NCBI GenBank assembly: GCA_964034945.1
Contig: OZ035960.1
Coordinates: 77,099,331 to 77,163,330, forward strand
Reading direction: 5' to 3'
Length of the DNA stretch: 64,000 nt
Source of the DNA: Chrysopilus asiliformis
Lineage: Eukaryota > Arthropoda > Insecta > Diptera > Rhagionidae
Every line of letters starts with the position of its first letter. The first letter of the stretch is position 1. Position numbers and translations under genes: made by a program. Shown in pieces: positions 1 to 14,900 of this stretch. The notes below the pieces were generated by a model, which did not search any database, was not told where the DNA came from, and saw nothing but the letters and a program-made list of their open reading frames with translations.

Positions 1-283
1 GATACCGAATAACCGGGCCGGAAAACACGACTCAAGGCATGTATACAATTACCGAATCCGGTAATTCATTTTTACATGAACCAAGTTACAGTCTCGATAA
101 AAATCTGTTAAATTTGACTGAATTACCGAGCGGTAAATTTACCCGCAATTTAAAAGACGACTGTGAATACCCTGAATGTTTTTACCGAATTTACCGGTAA
201 TGAGCTGTAAAATTACCGGTAAAAAAATTATGCATTTTCAGCCGATTTACCGGTAAACCGGTTTACCGGTATTGCAATCCCTA
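1..283. mobile_element. Right-hand part of a nonautonomous hAT-like element
   Basis: The stretch is full of short CCGGTAAA / TTTACCGG inverted motifs and ends with TTGCAATCCCTA, the reverse complement of a hAT-style terminus TAGGGATTGCAA. The other end lies outside the window, so the flanking 8 bp (ATTGAAGT at 284-291) cannot be checked as a target duplication. No coding capacity is seen. The CCGG-rich style resembles the element at 59557-60015. Confidence 0.45.
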
Positions 284-316
284 ATTGAAGTAACAACACT
301 GACTACTGGTTGTGAC

Positions 317-956
317 CAGGGTTGGGACTTTAGTACCTATGTACTAGATCTAGTACCTTTTTGACTCATTTAGTACCCTGGTACCACAGCCCATGAATCT
401 GGTACCTTTTCATGGTTTATATAAAAAATGATTTTATCTGAATTTATAGCTCCCTTTAAAAAGCCATCACTTTTCTATGTATTAGAAAAAAAAAGTACTT
501 TTTTAAATGATCCCACCAAAACTCTTTAACGAAACTGAATTCGTCTTATTAAGGGAGATATGAAAACAATCGTAGGCCATGGAAATATGATTTATATTAA
601 CATAAGCTCAAAATACTTCTCGAAATTTAAGTTTTTAGATGGAGTTTATACAAAAATTTAAAATTGAAATAAAAGCGAAAATTTAGAACAAATATATCTA
701 GACAATTTTTATTGGTTTTTTGAAGTTTTTCTAGAGTATTTTTTGACCGAGAACGGTTACATTTACAGCGCAAAAGTCAATGCATATAGGTTTTTTTTCT
801 AAAATTACGAGATTTAGATTGACTCCTATGTAATAAGCATAAAAAAAGATTTTGGTTGCACGATAGTTAAAAAAAATCTAGTACCACATTATCTCAATCT
901 AGTACCCTTTTTGGGCAAAAATAGTACCTTTTACACATCCTCAAGTCCCAACCCTG
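317..956. mobile_element. Nonautonomous hAT element, 640 bp
   Basis: The ends are perfect 13-bp inverted repeats (CAGGGTTGGGACT and its complement AGTCCCAACCCTG). The element is flanked by an exact 8-bp duplication GTTGTGAC at 309-316 and 957-964. An 8-bp duplication with a CAG-type terminus is diagnostic of hAT. The interior has repeated GTACC motifs and no open frame of note, so it must have been moved by a transposase encoded elsewhere. Confidence 0.88.
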
Positions 957-964
957 GTTGTGAC

Positions 965-2124
965 TCTGACTCTGTTGTATTGAATTCGAAACTCTGACTC
1001 TGATACTGAACTGAACTTTTTTTTTTATAATTCCAGCCAGAGCTTAGGGGAAGGCCCTTTAATGCCGAAGCACAGCTCAGGATGGTCTGTACTTGATACT
1101 GACCGTGATACTGGTCGTGTCGTGATACTACTGATTAATCAAGCATGTTCCGAGCTTTTATAGACACTTCATATCGTGAAATTGAATGGGAGAATTTCTC
1201 TCTCAATTTAGAGACTTTATATCTGAACCAGAACGAATACAAAAAAAACTATAGACATTGATCGAGAGAATTGCTTTATTTCGAGTAACGATAGAAATAG
1301 TCTGGATAGCTCGGCAGTTCAAATACAAGTGGTTACAAATTGGAATACGATTTACAGCCGTATTCTGGCGTTGTGATACTTAAGTCACAAGTCACAAGTC
1401 CATAGAATTTGAGGCTCTTGTGACCGAGTTGTGATTAGTGACCGTAGTTAGAATAAGGCTGTAAGTGTGAAATCACATGTACGGTTTCGGTTAAGTCTAG
1501 GCTCTTCAAGTATTAAGAGTGAATTAACGATAATTTCACCACACTCGTCCTTGATGGAAGGACGATGGCACAAACAGCGTAACACAAGACACGAACGGAA
1601 AACTGCGACGGTATTGTGATTACCCAATGGGAAACATTTTTCGCGAGTTTTCTCATTATTTGGTATTGTGATCACAAATACGTGAGAATTCCACCGTGAA
1701 ATTTCTCACCTTAAAATGTCAAAAAATCCGCCACCTATTTTGGACGTGGAAACGAAAAGTGAGTGTATTTGGGTGAAATAAATGAAAGCAAAAGCAGTTA
1801 GTTTTAATTTTACTGTTTTTATTCGAGACTAATTGATATTGCATTCTACACATATATTGCTAGAGAAAGTAACTGCCAGAAGCTGTTATAAATTTTATAT
1901 GTAAAATTTTATATGCAATCAGAACTGCAAAAAAATGCTGAAACACCGAATACTTTATAATACAAAAAAAACATGTGTGTGCAGTGCACACGCGGTAGAA
2001 GTGAAACCTTAGGAAAACTAAACAGCGAGAGAATGAGACGAATGCGGTATCAGGGGTGGGATAGTTATAGCGTTTATTTATTATAATATTGGTACCAGGT
2101 TCAAAAGTAATATTATATTTTTAT
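965..2124. other. Non-genic stretch
   Basis: No convincing exon, RNA gene or element end was found. The first part has short CTGACTCTGA and GATACTG-type microrepeats around 965-1130. The remainder is AT-rich sequence of ordinary complexity. A small 75-codon frame on the minus strand at 1448-1675 shows no recognisable protein. Confidence 0.5.
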
Positions 2125-2967
2125 TGAAAATCTAATACCGGATTCGTGATCAGCGACCCCAAAAACCCTAAAATGCAAATTTTTCCGGGGAAAATGGGAA
2201 AAAGGATATTTTCATTATCCTTACAGGATCTTCCGTTTCGAATTTTGAAAATCTAATACCGGATTCGTGATCAGCGACCCCAAAAACCCTAAAATGCAAA
2301 TTTTTCCGGGGAAAAATGGGAAAAAGGATATTTATCCTTACAGGACCTTTCGTTTCGAATTTTGAAAATCTAATACCGGATTCGTGATCAGCGACCCCAA
2401 AAACCCCGTAGTGCCAATTTTTCCGGAGAAAAATGGGAAAAAGGATATTTTCATTATCCTTACAGGATCTTCCGTTTCGAATTTTGAAAATCTAATACCG
2501 GATTCGTGATCAGCGACCCCAAAAACCCTAAAATGCAAATTTTTCCGGGGAAAAATGGGAAAAAGGATATTTATCCTTACAGGACCTTTCGTTTCGAATT
2601 TTGAAAATCTAATATCGGATTCGTGATCAGTGACCCCAAAAACCCTATAGTGCAAATTTTTCCGGGGAAAAATGGGAAAAAGGATATTTTCATTATCCTT
2701 ACAGGACCTTCCGTTTCGAATTTTGAAAATCTAATATCGGATTCATGATCAGTGACCCCAAAAACCCTATAGTGCAAATTTTTCCGGGGAAAAATGGGAA
2801 AAAGGATATTTTCATTATCCTTACAGGACCTTCCGTTTCGAATTTTGAAAATCTAATACCGGATTCGTGATCAGCGACCCCAAAAACTCTAAAATGCAAA
2901 TTTTTCCGGGGAAAAATGGGAAAAAGGATATTTTCATTATCCTTACAGGACCTTGCGTTTCGAATTT
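2125..2967 (+). repeat. 121-bp minisatellite, about 7 units (variant A)
   Basis: The phrase AATCTAATACCGGATTCGTG recurs roughly every 116-122 bp, near 2127, 2248, 2364, 2487, 2603, 2726 and 2847. Each unit contains GATCAGCGACCCCAAAAACC, then TTTTTCCGGGGAAAAATGGG, then an AAGGATA...TATCCTT half-palindrome and ACAGGACCTTCCGTTTCGAA. Short and long units differ by loss of about 6 bp in the spacer of the half-palindrome. Small open frames read through it are by-products of the periodicity. Confidence 0.92.
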
Positions 2968-3125
2968 TGAAAATCTACATAGCTAAAAACCTGCTCCTGG
3001 CAACACAGATTATTTTGCAAAAAACCGCATAAAAATCGGTCCAGTAGTTTTTGAGTTTTGTAATCTCAGGCAGGCAGACAAACAATAAAACATCCATTTT
3101 TATTTATATACGAGTACATATGTAT
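2968..3125 (+). repeat. Tail of the minisatellite-bearing mobile repeat
   Basis: Directly after the last unit comes CATAGCTAAAAACCTGCTC, then AATCGGTCCAGTAGTTTTTG, then a run of CAGGCAGACAAACA and an ATTTTTATTTATATA end. The same tail follows the minisatellite at 21257-21420. Tails of this kind are common at the ends of short interspersed elements in insects (general knowledge). The superfamily is not resolved. Confidence 0.7.
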
Positions 3126-5815
3126 ATATTGCAATTTATGACGAAACATAATTTATCGCCTCCTCTCTCCACTTCCTCCCTCCTAACACTTCTCCCTTCT
3201 CCCCTTTCCCTTCCCGTACCCCGCCCTCTTCCCCTACCCCTTCCCGCTTCCCATCAATCTTGTTTACGATAAATTGACTGGCACCCATCTGTATTCTATC
3301 TCATTTTCTCGTAGGCTAAAATATCCTATCTCTTTTTACTGTCGTTTCATCGAGTTTGAAATCACTCACAACGCCGCTAAAGAAGTTTTCACTTCAAAAA
3401 GTAACTGTCTTGCTTGAATTCAGCTACAATTTGCAAAACACCAATTAAAAATAACTTTGAGTTTTAAATTACTCATGTTCTGCATAAGATTTGTATTAAA
3501 TATGTACTAGATTTCATGGGGTTAATCATAATGCCGAATTAATCAAAGATGGAGTGGAAATGAATAGGTGAGAAATTTGTCGCATGAGTTTTTCCACCTC
3601 GTTTCATCAGGGAACAACCATTATATAGAATGGAAAGCTCTAACAAATTTTTTTGTGTTGGGAGCGTACATCCGAGGATTTCTATAGCTGTTACATGACA
3701 GTGTACATGAACACTGAGCGATTTGGTGGTGTGTGGCAATATGGATTCCCATCTGTCACTTGAAATGAAAACAAATCAAAACAAAATCGGATAATGGAAA
3801 TGTTTTATGGAGAATTTGATATTTCCATTAAATATTAGCGATGTTCTAATGTTTCAACACGTGTTAAATTTAATTTAGTTTTAGTTTTCAATTGTTTTAA
3901 GGCCCGTTCATGTGCAATTCTGTCGATCTTTCGTTATACTTTACCTTTCTGTTGTTGATGGGACTCGGAAAAACTTTCTATTTGGGTTTTTAATTGAATT
4001 GGCGGAACATTCCTTCACTAAATAGTGGTGAATTTGTGATTTATTCATTTTCATGTGAAATTATGAAATGTTAACACGCTAAAATGTGCATTATCCACCA
4101 AAACACACCAAAATCAATCGGTGCAATGAAATGTCATGCAAAATGTAAACAAAAGTGCCAGCACTTTTGTGTATGTATTGTAACAGGTTTTTCTATTTGA
4201 TTTTTTTTTGTCGAGTGTATGACAGCAGAAAGGGGAAGTGAGATAAAAAAACCCGATTTCTATAGTGTAGTGCTTACTCTAGTGGAAGTTAATGAGGAAA
4301 GGCCTTACTTTCCATTCTATATAATGGTTGTTCCCTGGTTTCATATTGAAATCACAATAGCTGCTGATTGGCAGCGTATAGATGAGTGTCTCTGCATTTC
4401 TCATTTCTGTCGATCGCCGGATTTCAATCTTTTTCTGCCCGCACACCAACTTTGACGAAGAAGTGCTTTGGATTGAAACTTATTCTCAGATAATACTTTT
4501 CGTAAGCTTTATGTTCTTTGGTCACACGCAGAAACAAATGTTTTTCGAGACTTCTGCAAGTTAGTTATTGACGTAGGGAACTCAGTTATTGACTTAGTTT
4601 TCACTTGAAATTTAATATTCAAGAATAAAGAATCCAACCAAAAGAGGTTTTTATTTTTGGAAGGGGGAGGGGCGAGTTTCAAATTCCACCCTAGACTGCA
4701 CCAAGCTTGGCTATACCCACAGATATCCTACTATAGATCTCGCCATTTGCTATCTCAAATAGGCCACTGAAACGTCAAAAAGCTATAATGAAAAAAAGGG
4801 ACAAAGCTAGTAATTCTGGGAAATTAAAATTCTGGAAAAAAATGCTTATGCAGGTCCCCGACGGAATATTATTCAATCCCTATACCGATTATTCATGTTA
4901 ATATTCAGAGCTGCCACTGTACATTAATATGCAATTCCCTAACCCGTGTACAAGTCTTATGTGTTCGACGTAAAACACATAATTCAAGTGTTATTGAGTT
5001 GGTTGAAACGAACGTTTGGCATCACTAAAATTATAAGACAAAATGAGACAACCATAGTCACGCTGTCCCATTTTTTTGCTATGAAATTGTTCGAGTGCCG
5101 CGATCTAGTAGTACATATCAGTGGGCTATACCACTAACATCGGTTCTCTAATTCACTAGCGTTTATTCATTCTCCCACTTCACCCTTCACAACAGCCTGC
5201 TTCGGAGCAGTAAGCAACATTTGGTTAAATTTCCTTTTAGAAGAGAAAAAACATTCAATTAAAAAAAATATAAACATCCTTGTAGGTTTTTTGCTCTTGT
5301 AGGTTTTTTTGCTTATGACATCATTTATAACACCATCCGGAATAAATAAAGATTAAATGAATATTTAAAAACAATATAATCTATAAATTCGCAAATACGC
5401 AAGTAGTAATAAGCAAGTAAACAACTTTTGCTCTTCTGTAATTATGCTTTTAGTTTTTGTAATATTTAAAAAAATATACAAATTATTAAGATCAGTCAAA
5501 TAACAAAATACTAGGCGTCATATATCATTTATTGAGATACGAAAGCACCCAACTTCTTATTATAATTTATAAGGGGTCAATCCTTCCTAATAAAATATTC
5601 GAACTACATCTCAGACTGATATAAATTTTTATGTGAAAGCAGTCAAACAAGTTACTCTTTTTACGTACATTTATATAGAGTGTACTTGTATTGTTCTGAT
5701 AAGCAGTCAAACGAAGTCACTGGCCCTTCCAATTTTATAATGCAGACAGAAAATCACATAACTGAAAAGTTTTGCTCTGTGCAAACCAGTTCCATTATTG
5801 AATCGATCAGAGTGC
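3126..5815. other. Region upstream of Phgdh
   Basis: No gene was recognised. It contains a pyrimidine-rich run at about 3160-3260 and a perfect 30-bp inverted repeat (3608-3637 against 4308-4337, core ACAACCATTATATAGAATGG) spaced exactly 700 bp. The remainder is AT-rich. Any long-range Phgdh control elements would lie here, but none can be named from the sequence. Confidence 0.45.
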
Positions 5816-5822
5816 TATAAAA
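5816..5822 (+). promoter_or_regulatory. Candidate TATA box of Phgdh
   Basis: TATAAAA lies 58 bp before the start codon, with a TTCAACC initiator-like stretch about 26 bp downstream (about 5842-5848). This would give a 5' leader of roughly 30 nt. The spacing fits a TATA promoter, but AT-rich sequence yields such matches by chance and no transcript evidence is available. Confidence 0.35.
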
Positions 5823-5873
5823 TTTAGCTTTGTGCCAACACTTCAACCAGGATTTTATATTAAACTATTAAAA

Positions 5874-5957
5874 ATGGTTGTAAATATTAAAAAAGTTTTA
5901 GTTTGTGATGCAGTTCATAGTGCTTGCATTGAGTTGTTGGAGAAAAATGGAATTCAG
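5874..5957 (+). CDS. Phgdh: Phgdh exon 1 (coding part)
   Basis: Twenty-eight codons, beginning [14 protein letters not shown] and ending GIQ. The donor is CAG|GTTATT, leaving phase 0. The open frame continues past the donor for 25 codons, but the residues no longer match the family, while exon 2 resumes exactly where the fly and human alignments expect. Confidence 0.9.
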
Positions 5958-8900
5958 GTTATTCCTGTTGATTATTATCAAGGGTATTCACTCTTTTGTG
6001 TGTCAGTGTTAATGTGGCGTGGATACAAGTGAATTTTACATGAAAGCGTGAACACCCCTTACAGCATTTGAAAAAGCATATATCTGTACCCCAGAGGTAA
6101 ACTGTCGTAACTCCCAAAACCGCGATTTTAGGGTTATTGTTGTAACTACATTGTGGGCACGTATATATTATATCAACTAATATTTTGTTTAAACAATGTC
6201 CTAAAATAAAATAAACTACAAAAGTTTCAATAATTACCGAAAATCATACACAATAAAAAGTTTGCAATTCCGAACTAAAAATGGCTCTCCTGTAACATTT
6301 GCAAAATGTCAGTTACGACAGTTTACCTCTGGGGTACAGATATTTACATTTTCTAAACTCAAAAACTTTCTCCTCTTCGAAAAACATCAAATGTTGCCAA
6401 TCTCAGATTCACTCATCTTCTTGTTGGGCTTCTCCCTTTTCTGCTTTCCCTAATATTCTGCGCCACATTAGATAGTTTTATTAATTTTTCGCCACAAAAA
6501 TCGGTTCTATCGGAGAAGTGTCATTTCCACTTCTTTCAAGTGGAGCAAATTGGAAGCCAGAGTGTTAACCGATTTTACATGAAAAATGTTGCTAGCCCAA
6601 ATAAATGTACATCCAATACACTGATACACAACCAAATGCATCAATGAGTGAATCCCTTATCATGGAACAGTGGCCCTTGTGTATTTACTAGTTAAGAAAT
6701 CTTATGTTTTTTACAAGGACCTCCAAAAACACTTTTGTTAAATATGAGTAAATCAATAGTTATTTGTTTTTTTTTATTTCTAATTAAAGGATATTTTTGG
6801 TTTTTATATTTTTTTCAGGTTGATTGTAAATTTCAGCTGAATTTAGAAGAACTAAAGCAACAAATTGTGGTATGTATAGAGAAATATGCATTTGGAATTG
6901 ACGCAATTTAAAAGAAAAAAAAACTATTGAAACATTATGTGAAGATTGTTTTTTTTTTATTGAAGTTTTTTGGCAAAAAATATTTAACGTGTTATAATAA
7001 AGCTCTTAGGGCTATATCTCTAAGAAAAAGCTTAGATTTCACGAATTGTCTTAGAATAAAAAACGTGATGAAAACTACTATTGTCAGGTAATCGTGGAAT
7101 TCTCTATATGTCGTTACTAAGCTTTCAAATGGATTCATTCTGACATTGCGATTGAATTTTTTTAAAACTGTTCTAATTAAATTTTCATGTATGAAGTATA
7201 CCTACTTATGTAAAATTGCATTATGAACGATGTTGTCTTTATAACTTTTTCGATATGACATACCGTTTTCGAGAAAATCACGTTCGTTAATCGACAAAAT
7301 TTTACGATCGGGATATACTGATATTTCCTAAAAATCCGTTTTTCTTTGCGCTTCTTTAGAAATCTAACGGATTCTCTACATTTTTGACCATTACCGTAAA
7401 TCGATATATTTTACGGTTATCCAAATATTTTAGGATTTGTTAAAAAAAATCATGTTTTTAAATAAATATATTTTAAGTGTAAATTGCGCAGAAACGTCTA
7501 GTGTGAAATTTTTTCAGGGGTTTTTTCAATTGTAAGTAATCGAGCAAAAGTATCGATATAAAAACGGAATTCTATGAAATAGCAGTATATCTCGATACAG
7601 GTTTAAGTTATTGAGTTCTAATGAAAGACAAAAATGTAAGAAGAATTACTGTCTCCAACTTTTGTAACACGAAAGACTACTGAAGAAGGCACAGTCCCAG
7701 AGTAAAAGCAAAAAAAAATTATTGCGATTTTTAAAAAGCCGCCATTTCGGATCAATTTGGTTAACGGATTTCCACCAAAAATTGATAGGATCATACTGTA
7801 CAACTGACGGACTGACAGACTGACGGACTGACAGACTGACAGACTGACAGACTGACAGACTGACAGACTGACAGACTGACAGACTGACAGACTGACGGAC
7901 TGACAGACTGACAGACTGACAGACTGACAGACTGACAGACTGACAGACTGACAGACTGACAGACTGACAGACTGACAGACTGACAGACTGACAGACTGAC
8001 AGACTGACAGACTGACAGACTGACAGACTGACAGACTGACAGACTGACAGACTGACAGACTGACAGACTGACAGACTGACAGACTGACAGACTGACAGAC
8101 TGACAGACTGACAGACTGACAGACTGACAGACTGACAGACTGACAGACTGACAGACTGACAGACTGACAGACTGACAGACTGACAGACTGACAGACTGAC
8201 AGACTGACAGACTGACAGACTGACAGACTGACAGACTGACAGACTGACAGACTGACAGACTGACAGACTGACAGACTGACAGACTGACAGACTGACAGAC
8301 TGACAGACTGACAGACTGACAGACTGACAGACTGACAGACTGACAGACTGACAGACTGACAGACTGACAGACTGACAGACTGACAGACTGACAGACTGAC
8401 AGACTGACAGACTGACAGACTGACAGACTGACAGACTGACAGACTGACAGACTGACAGACTGACAGACTGACAGACTGACAGACTGACAGACTGACAGAC
8501 TGACAGACTGACAGACTGACAGACTGACAGACTGACAGACTGACAGACTGACAGACTGACAGACTGACAGACTGACAGACTGACAGACTGACAGACTGAC
8601 AGACTGACAGACTGACAGACTGACAGACTGACAGACTGACAGACTGACAGACTGACAGACTGACAGACTGACAGACTGACAGACTGACAGACTGACAGAC
8701 TGACAGACTGACAGACTGACAGACTGACAGACTGACAGACTGACAGACTGACAGACTGACAGACTGACAGACTGACAGACTGACAGACTGACAGACTGAC
8801 AGACTGACAGACTGACAGACTGACAGACTGACAGACTGACAGACTGACAGACTGACAGACTGACAGACTGACAGACTGACAGACTGACAGACTGACAGAC

Positions 8901-11900
8901 TGACAGACTGACAGACTGACAGACTGACAGACTGACAGACTGACAGACTGACAGACTGACAGACTGACAGACTGACAGACTGACAGACTGACAGACTGAC
9001 AGACTGACAGACTGACAGACTGACAGACTGACAGACTGACAGACTGACAGACTGACAGACTGACAGACTGACAGACTGACAGACTGACAGACTGACAGAC
9101 TGACAGACTGACAGACTGACAGACTGACAGACTGACAGACTGACAGACTGACAGACTGACAGACTGACAGACTGACAGACTGACAGACTGACAGACTGAC
9201 AGACTGACAGACTGACAGACTGACAGACTGACAGACTGACAGACTGACAGACTGACAGACTGACAGACTGACAGACTGACAGACTGACAGACTGACAGAC
9301 TGACAGACTGACAGACTGACAGACTGACAGACTGACAGACTGACAGACTGACAGACTGACAGACTGACAGACTGACAGACTGACAGACTGACAGACTGAC
9401 AGACTGACAGACTGACAGACTGACAGACTGACAGACTGACAGACTGACAGACTGACAGACTGACAGACTGACAGACTGACAGACTGACAGACTGACAGAC
9501 TGACAGACTGACAGACTGACAGACTGACAGACTGACAGACTGACAGACTGACAGACTGACAGACTGACAGACTGACAGACTGACAGACTGACAGACTGAC
9601 AGACTGACAGACTGACAGACTGACAGACTGACAGACTGACAGACTGACAGACTGACAGACTGACAGACTGACAGACTGACAGACTGACAGACTGACAGAC
9701 TGACAGACTGACAGACTGACAGACTGACAGACTGACAGACTGACAGACTGACAGACTGACAGACTGACAGACTGACAGACTGACAGACTGACAGACTGAC
9801 AGACTGACAGACTGACAGACTGACAGACTGACAGACTGACAGACTGACAGACTGACAGACTGACAGACTGACAGACTGACAGACTGACAGACTGACAGAC
9901 TGACAGACTGACAGACTGACAGACTGACAGACTGACAGACTGACAGACTGACAGACTGACAGACTGACAGACTGACAGACTGACAGACTGACAGACTGAC
10001 AGACTGACAGACTGACAGACTGACAGACTGACAGACTGACAGACTGACAGACTGACAGACTGACAGACTGACAGACTGACAGACTGACAGACTGACAGAC
10101 TGACAGACTGACAGACTGACAGACTGACAGACTGACAGACTGACAGACTGACAGACTGACAGACTGACAGACTGACAGACTGACAGACTGACAGACTGAC
10201 AGACTGACAGACTGACAGACTGACAGACTGACAGACTGACAGACTGACAGACTGACAGACTGACAGACTGACAGACTGACAGACTGACAGACTGACAGAC
10301 TGACAGACTGACAGACTGACAGACTGACAGACTGACAGACTGACAGACTGACAGACTGACAGACTGACAGACTGACAGACTGACAGACTGACAGACTGAC
10401 AGACTGACAGACTGACAGACTGACAGACTGACAGACTGACAGACTGACAGACTGACAGACTGACAGACTGACAGACTGACAGACTGACAGACTGACAGAC
10501 TGACAGACTGACAGACTGACAGACTGACAGACTGACAGACTGACAGACTGACAGACTGACAGACTGACAGACTGACAGACTGACAGACTGACAGACTGAC
10601 AGACTGACAGACTGACAGACTGACAGACTGACAGACTGACAGACTGACAGACTGACAGACTGACAGACTGACAGACTGACAGACTGACAGACTGACAGAC
10701 TGACAGACTGACAGACTGACAGACTGACAGACTGACAGACTGACAGACTGACAGACTGACAGACTGACAGACTGACAGACTGACAGACTGACAGACTGAC
10801 AGACTGACAGACTGACAGACTGACAGACTGACAGACTGACAGACTGACAGACTGACAGACTGACAGACTGACAGACTGACAGACTGACAGACTGACAGAC
10901 TGACAGACTGACAGACTGACAGACTGACAGACTGACAGACTGACAGACTGACAGACTGACAGACTGACAGACTGACAGACTGACAGACTGACAGACTGAC
11001 AGACTGACAGACTGACAGACTGACAGACTGACAGACTGACAGACTGACAGACTGACAGACTGACAGACTGACAGACTGACAGACTGACAGACTGACAGAC
11101 TGACAGACTGACAGACTGACAGACTGACAGACTGACAGACTGACAGACTGACAGACTGACAGACTGACAGACTGACAGACTGACAGACTGACAGACTGAC
11201 AGACTGACAGACTGACAGACTGACAGACTGACAGACTGACAGACTGACAGACTGACAGACTGACAGACTGACAGACTGACAGACTGACAGACTGACAGAC
11301 TGACAGACTGACAGACTGACAGACTGACAGACTGACAGACTGACAGACTGACAGACTGACAGACTGACAGACTGACAGACTGACAGACTGACAGACTGAC
11401 AGACTGACAGACTGACAGACTGACAGACTGACAGACTGACAGACTGACAGACTGACAGACTGACAGACTGACAGACTGACAGACTGACAGACTGACAGAC
11501 TGACAGACTGACAGACTGACAGACTGACAGACTGACAGACTGACAGACTGACAGACTGACAGACTGACAGACTGACAGACTGACAGACTGACAGACTGAC
11601 AGACTGACAGACTGACAGACTGACAGACTGACAGACTGACAGACTGACAGACTGACAGACTGACAGACTGACAGACTGACAGACTGACAGACTGACAGAC
11701 TGACAGACTGACAGACTGACAGACTGACAGACTGACAGACTGACAGACTGACAGACTGACAGACTGACAGACTGACAGACTGACAGACTGACAGACTGAC
11801 AGACTGACAGACTGACAGACTGACAGACTGACAGACTGACAGACTGACAGACTGACAGACTGACAGACTGACAGACTGACAGACTGACAGACTGACAGAC

Positions 11901-14900
11901 TGACAGACTGACAGACTGACAGACTGACAGACTGACAGACTGACAGACTGACAGACTGACAGACTGACAGACTGACAGACTGACAGACTGACAGACTGAC
12001 AGACTGACAGACTGACAGACTGACAGACTGACAGACTGACAGACTGACAGACTGACAGACTGACAGACTGACAGACTGACAGACTGACAGACTGACAGAC
12101 TGACAGACTGACAGACTGACAGACTGACAGACTGACAGACTGACAGACTGACAGACTGACAGACTGACAGACTGACAGACTGACAGACTGACAGACTGAC
12201 AGACTGACAGACTGACAGACTGACAGACTGACAGACTGACAGACTGACAGACTGACAGACTGACAGACTGACAGACTGACAGACTGACAGACTGACAGAC
12301 TGACAGACTGACAGACTGACAGACTGACAGACTGACAGACTGACAGACTGACAGACTGACAGACTGACAGACTGACAGACTGACAGACTGACAGACTGAC
12401 AGACTGACAGACTGACAGACTGACAGACTGACAGACTGACAGACTGACAGACTGACAGACTGACAGACTGACAGACTGACAGACTGACAGACTGACAGAC
12501 TGACAGACTGACAGACTGACAGACTGACAGACTGACAGACTGACAGACTGACAGACTGACAGACTGACAGACTGACAGACTGACAGACTGACAGACTGAC
12601 AGACTGACAGACTGACAGACTGACAGACTGACAGACTGACAGACTGACAGACTGACAGACTGACAGACTGACAGACTGACAGACTGACAGACTGACAGAC
12701 TGACAGACTGACAGACTGACAGACTGACAGACTGACAGACTGACAGACTGACAGACTGACAGACTGACAGACTGACAGACTGACAGACTGACAGACTGAC
12801 AGACTGACAGACTGACAGACTGACAGACTGACAGACTGACAGACTGACAGACTGACAGACTGACAGACTGACAGACTGACAGACTGACAGACTGACAGAC
12901 TGACAGACTGACAGACTGACAGACTGACAGACTGACAGACTGACAGACTGACAGACTGACAGACTGACAGACTGACAGACTGACAGACTGACAGACTGAC
13001 AGACTGACAGACTGACAGACTGACAGACTGACAGACTGACAGACTGACAGACTGACAGACTGACAGACTGACAGACTGACAGACTGACAGACTGACAGAC
13101 TGACAGACTGACAGACTGACAGACTGACAGACTGACAGACTGACAGACTGACAGACTGACAGACTGACAGACTGACAGACTGACAGACTGACAGACTGAC
13201 AGACTGACAGACTGACAGACTGACAGACTGACAGACTGACAGACTGACAGACTGACAGACTGACAGACTGACAGACTGACAGACTGACAGACTGACAGAC
13301 TGACAGACTGACAGACTGACAGACTGACAGACTGACAGACTGACAGACTGACAGACTGACAGACTGACAGACTGACAGACTGACAGACTGACAGACTGAC
13401 AGACTGACAGACTGACAGACTGACAGACTGACAGACTGACAGACTGACAGACTGACAGACTGACAGACTGACAGACTGACAGACTGACAGACTGACAGAC
13501 TGACAGACTGACAGACTGACAGACTGACAGACTGACAGACTGACAGACTGACAGACTGACAGACTGACAGACTGACAGACTGACAGACTGACAGACTGAC
13601 AGACTGACAGACTGACAGACTGACAGACTGACAGACTGACAGACTGACAGACTGACAGACTGACAGACTGACAGACTGACAGACTGACAGACTGACAGAC
13701 TGACAGACTGACAGACTGACAGACTGACAGACTGACAGACTGACAGACTGACAGACTGACAGACTGACAGACTGACAGACTGACAGACTGACAGACTGAC
13801 AGACTGACAGACTGACAGACTGACAGACTGACAGACTGACAGACTGACAGACTGACAGACTGACAGACTGACAGACTGACAGACTGACAGACTGACAGAC
13901 TGACAGACTGACAGACTGACAGACTGACAGACTGACAGACTGACAGACTGACAGACTGACAGACTGACAGACTGACAGACTGACAGACTGACAGACTGAC
14001 AGACTGACAGACTGACAGACTGACAGACTGACAGACTGACAGACTGACAGACTGACAGACTGACAGACTGACAGACTGACAGACTGACAGACTGACAGAC
14101 TGACAGACTGACAGACTGACAGACTGACAGACTGACAGACTGACAGACTGACAGACTGACAGACTGACAGACTGACAGACTGACAGACTGACAGACTGAC
14201 AGACTGACAGACTGACAGACTGACAGACTGACAGACTGACAGACTGACAGACTGACAGACTGACAGACTGACAGACTGACAGACTGACAGACTGACAGAC
14301 TGACAGACTGACAGACTGACAGACTGACAGACTGACAGACTGACAGACTGACAGACTGACAGACTGACAGACTGACAGACTGACAGACTGACAGACTGAC
14401 AGACTGACAGACTGACAGACTGACAGACTGACAGACTGACAGACTGACAGACTGACAGACTGACAGACTGACAGACTGACAGACTGACAGACTGACAGAC
14501 TGACAGACTGACAGACTGACAGACTGACAGACTGACAGACTGACAGACTGACAGACTGACAGACTGACAGACTGACAGACTGACAGACTGACAGACTGAC
14601 AGACTGACAGACTGACAGACTGACAGACTGACAGACTGACAGACTGACAGACTGACAGACTGACAGACTGACAGACTGACAGACTGACAGACTGACAGAC
14701 TGACAGACTGACAGACTGACAGACTGACAGACTGACAGACTGACAGACTGACAGACTGACAGACTGACAGACTGACAGACTGACAGACTGACAGACTGAC
14801 AGACTGACAGACTGACAGACTGACAGACTGACAGACTGACAGACTGACAGACTGACAGACTGACAGACTGACAGACTGACAGACTGACAGACTGACAGAC

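Noticed and set aside
2125..2967. CRISPR-like array with regular repeats
   Set aside because: The whole 121-bp unit repeats; there are no unique spacers and the genome is eukaryotic.
5958..6032. Continuation of the Phgdh exon 1 frame to 6032
   Set aside because: Past the CAG|GTTATT donor the residues no longer match the family, and exon 2 supplies exactly the expected residues in phase 0.
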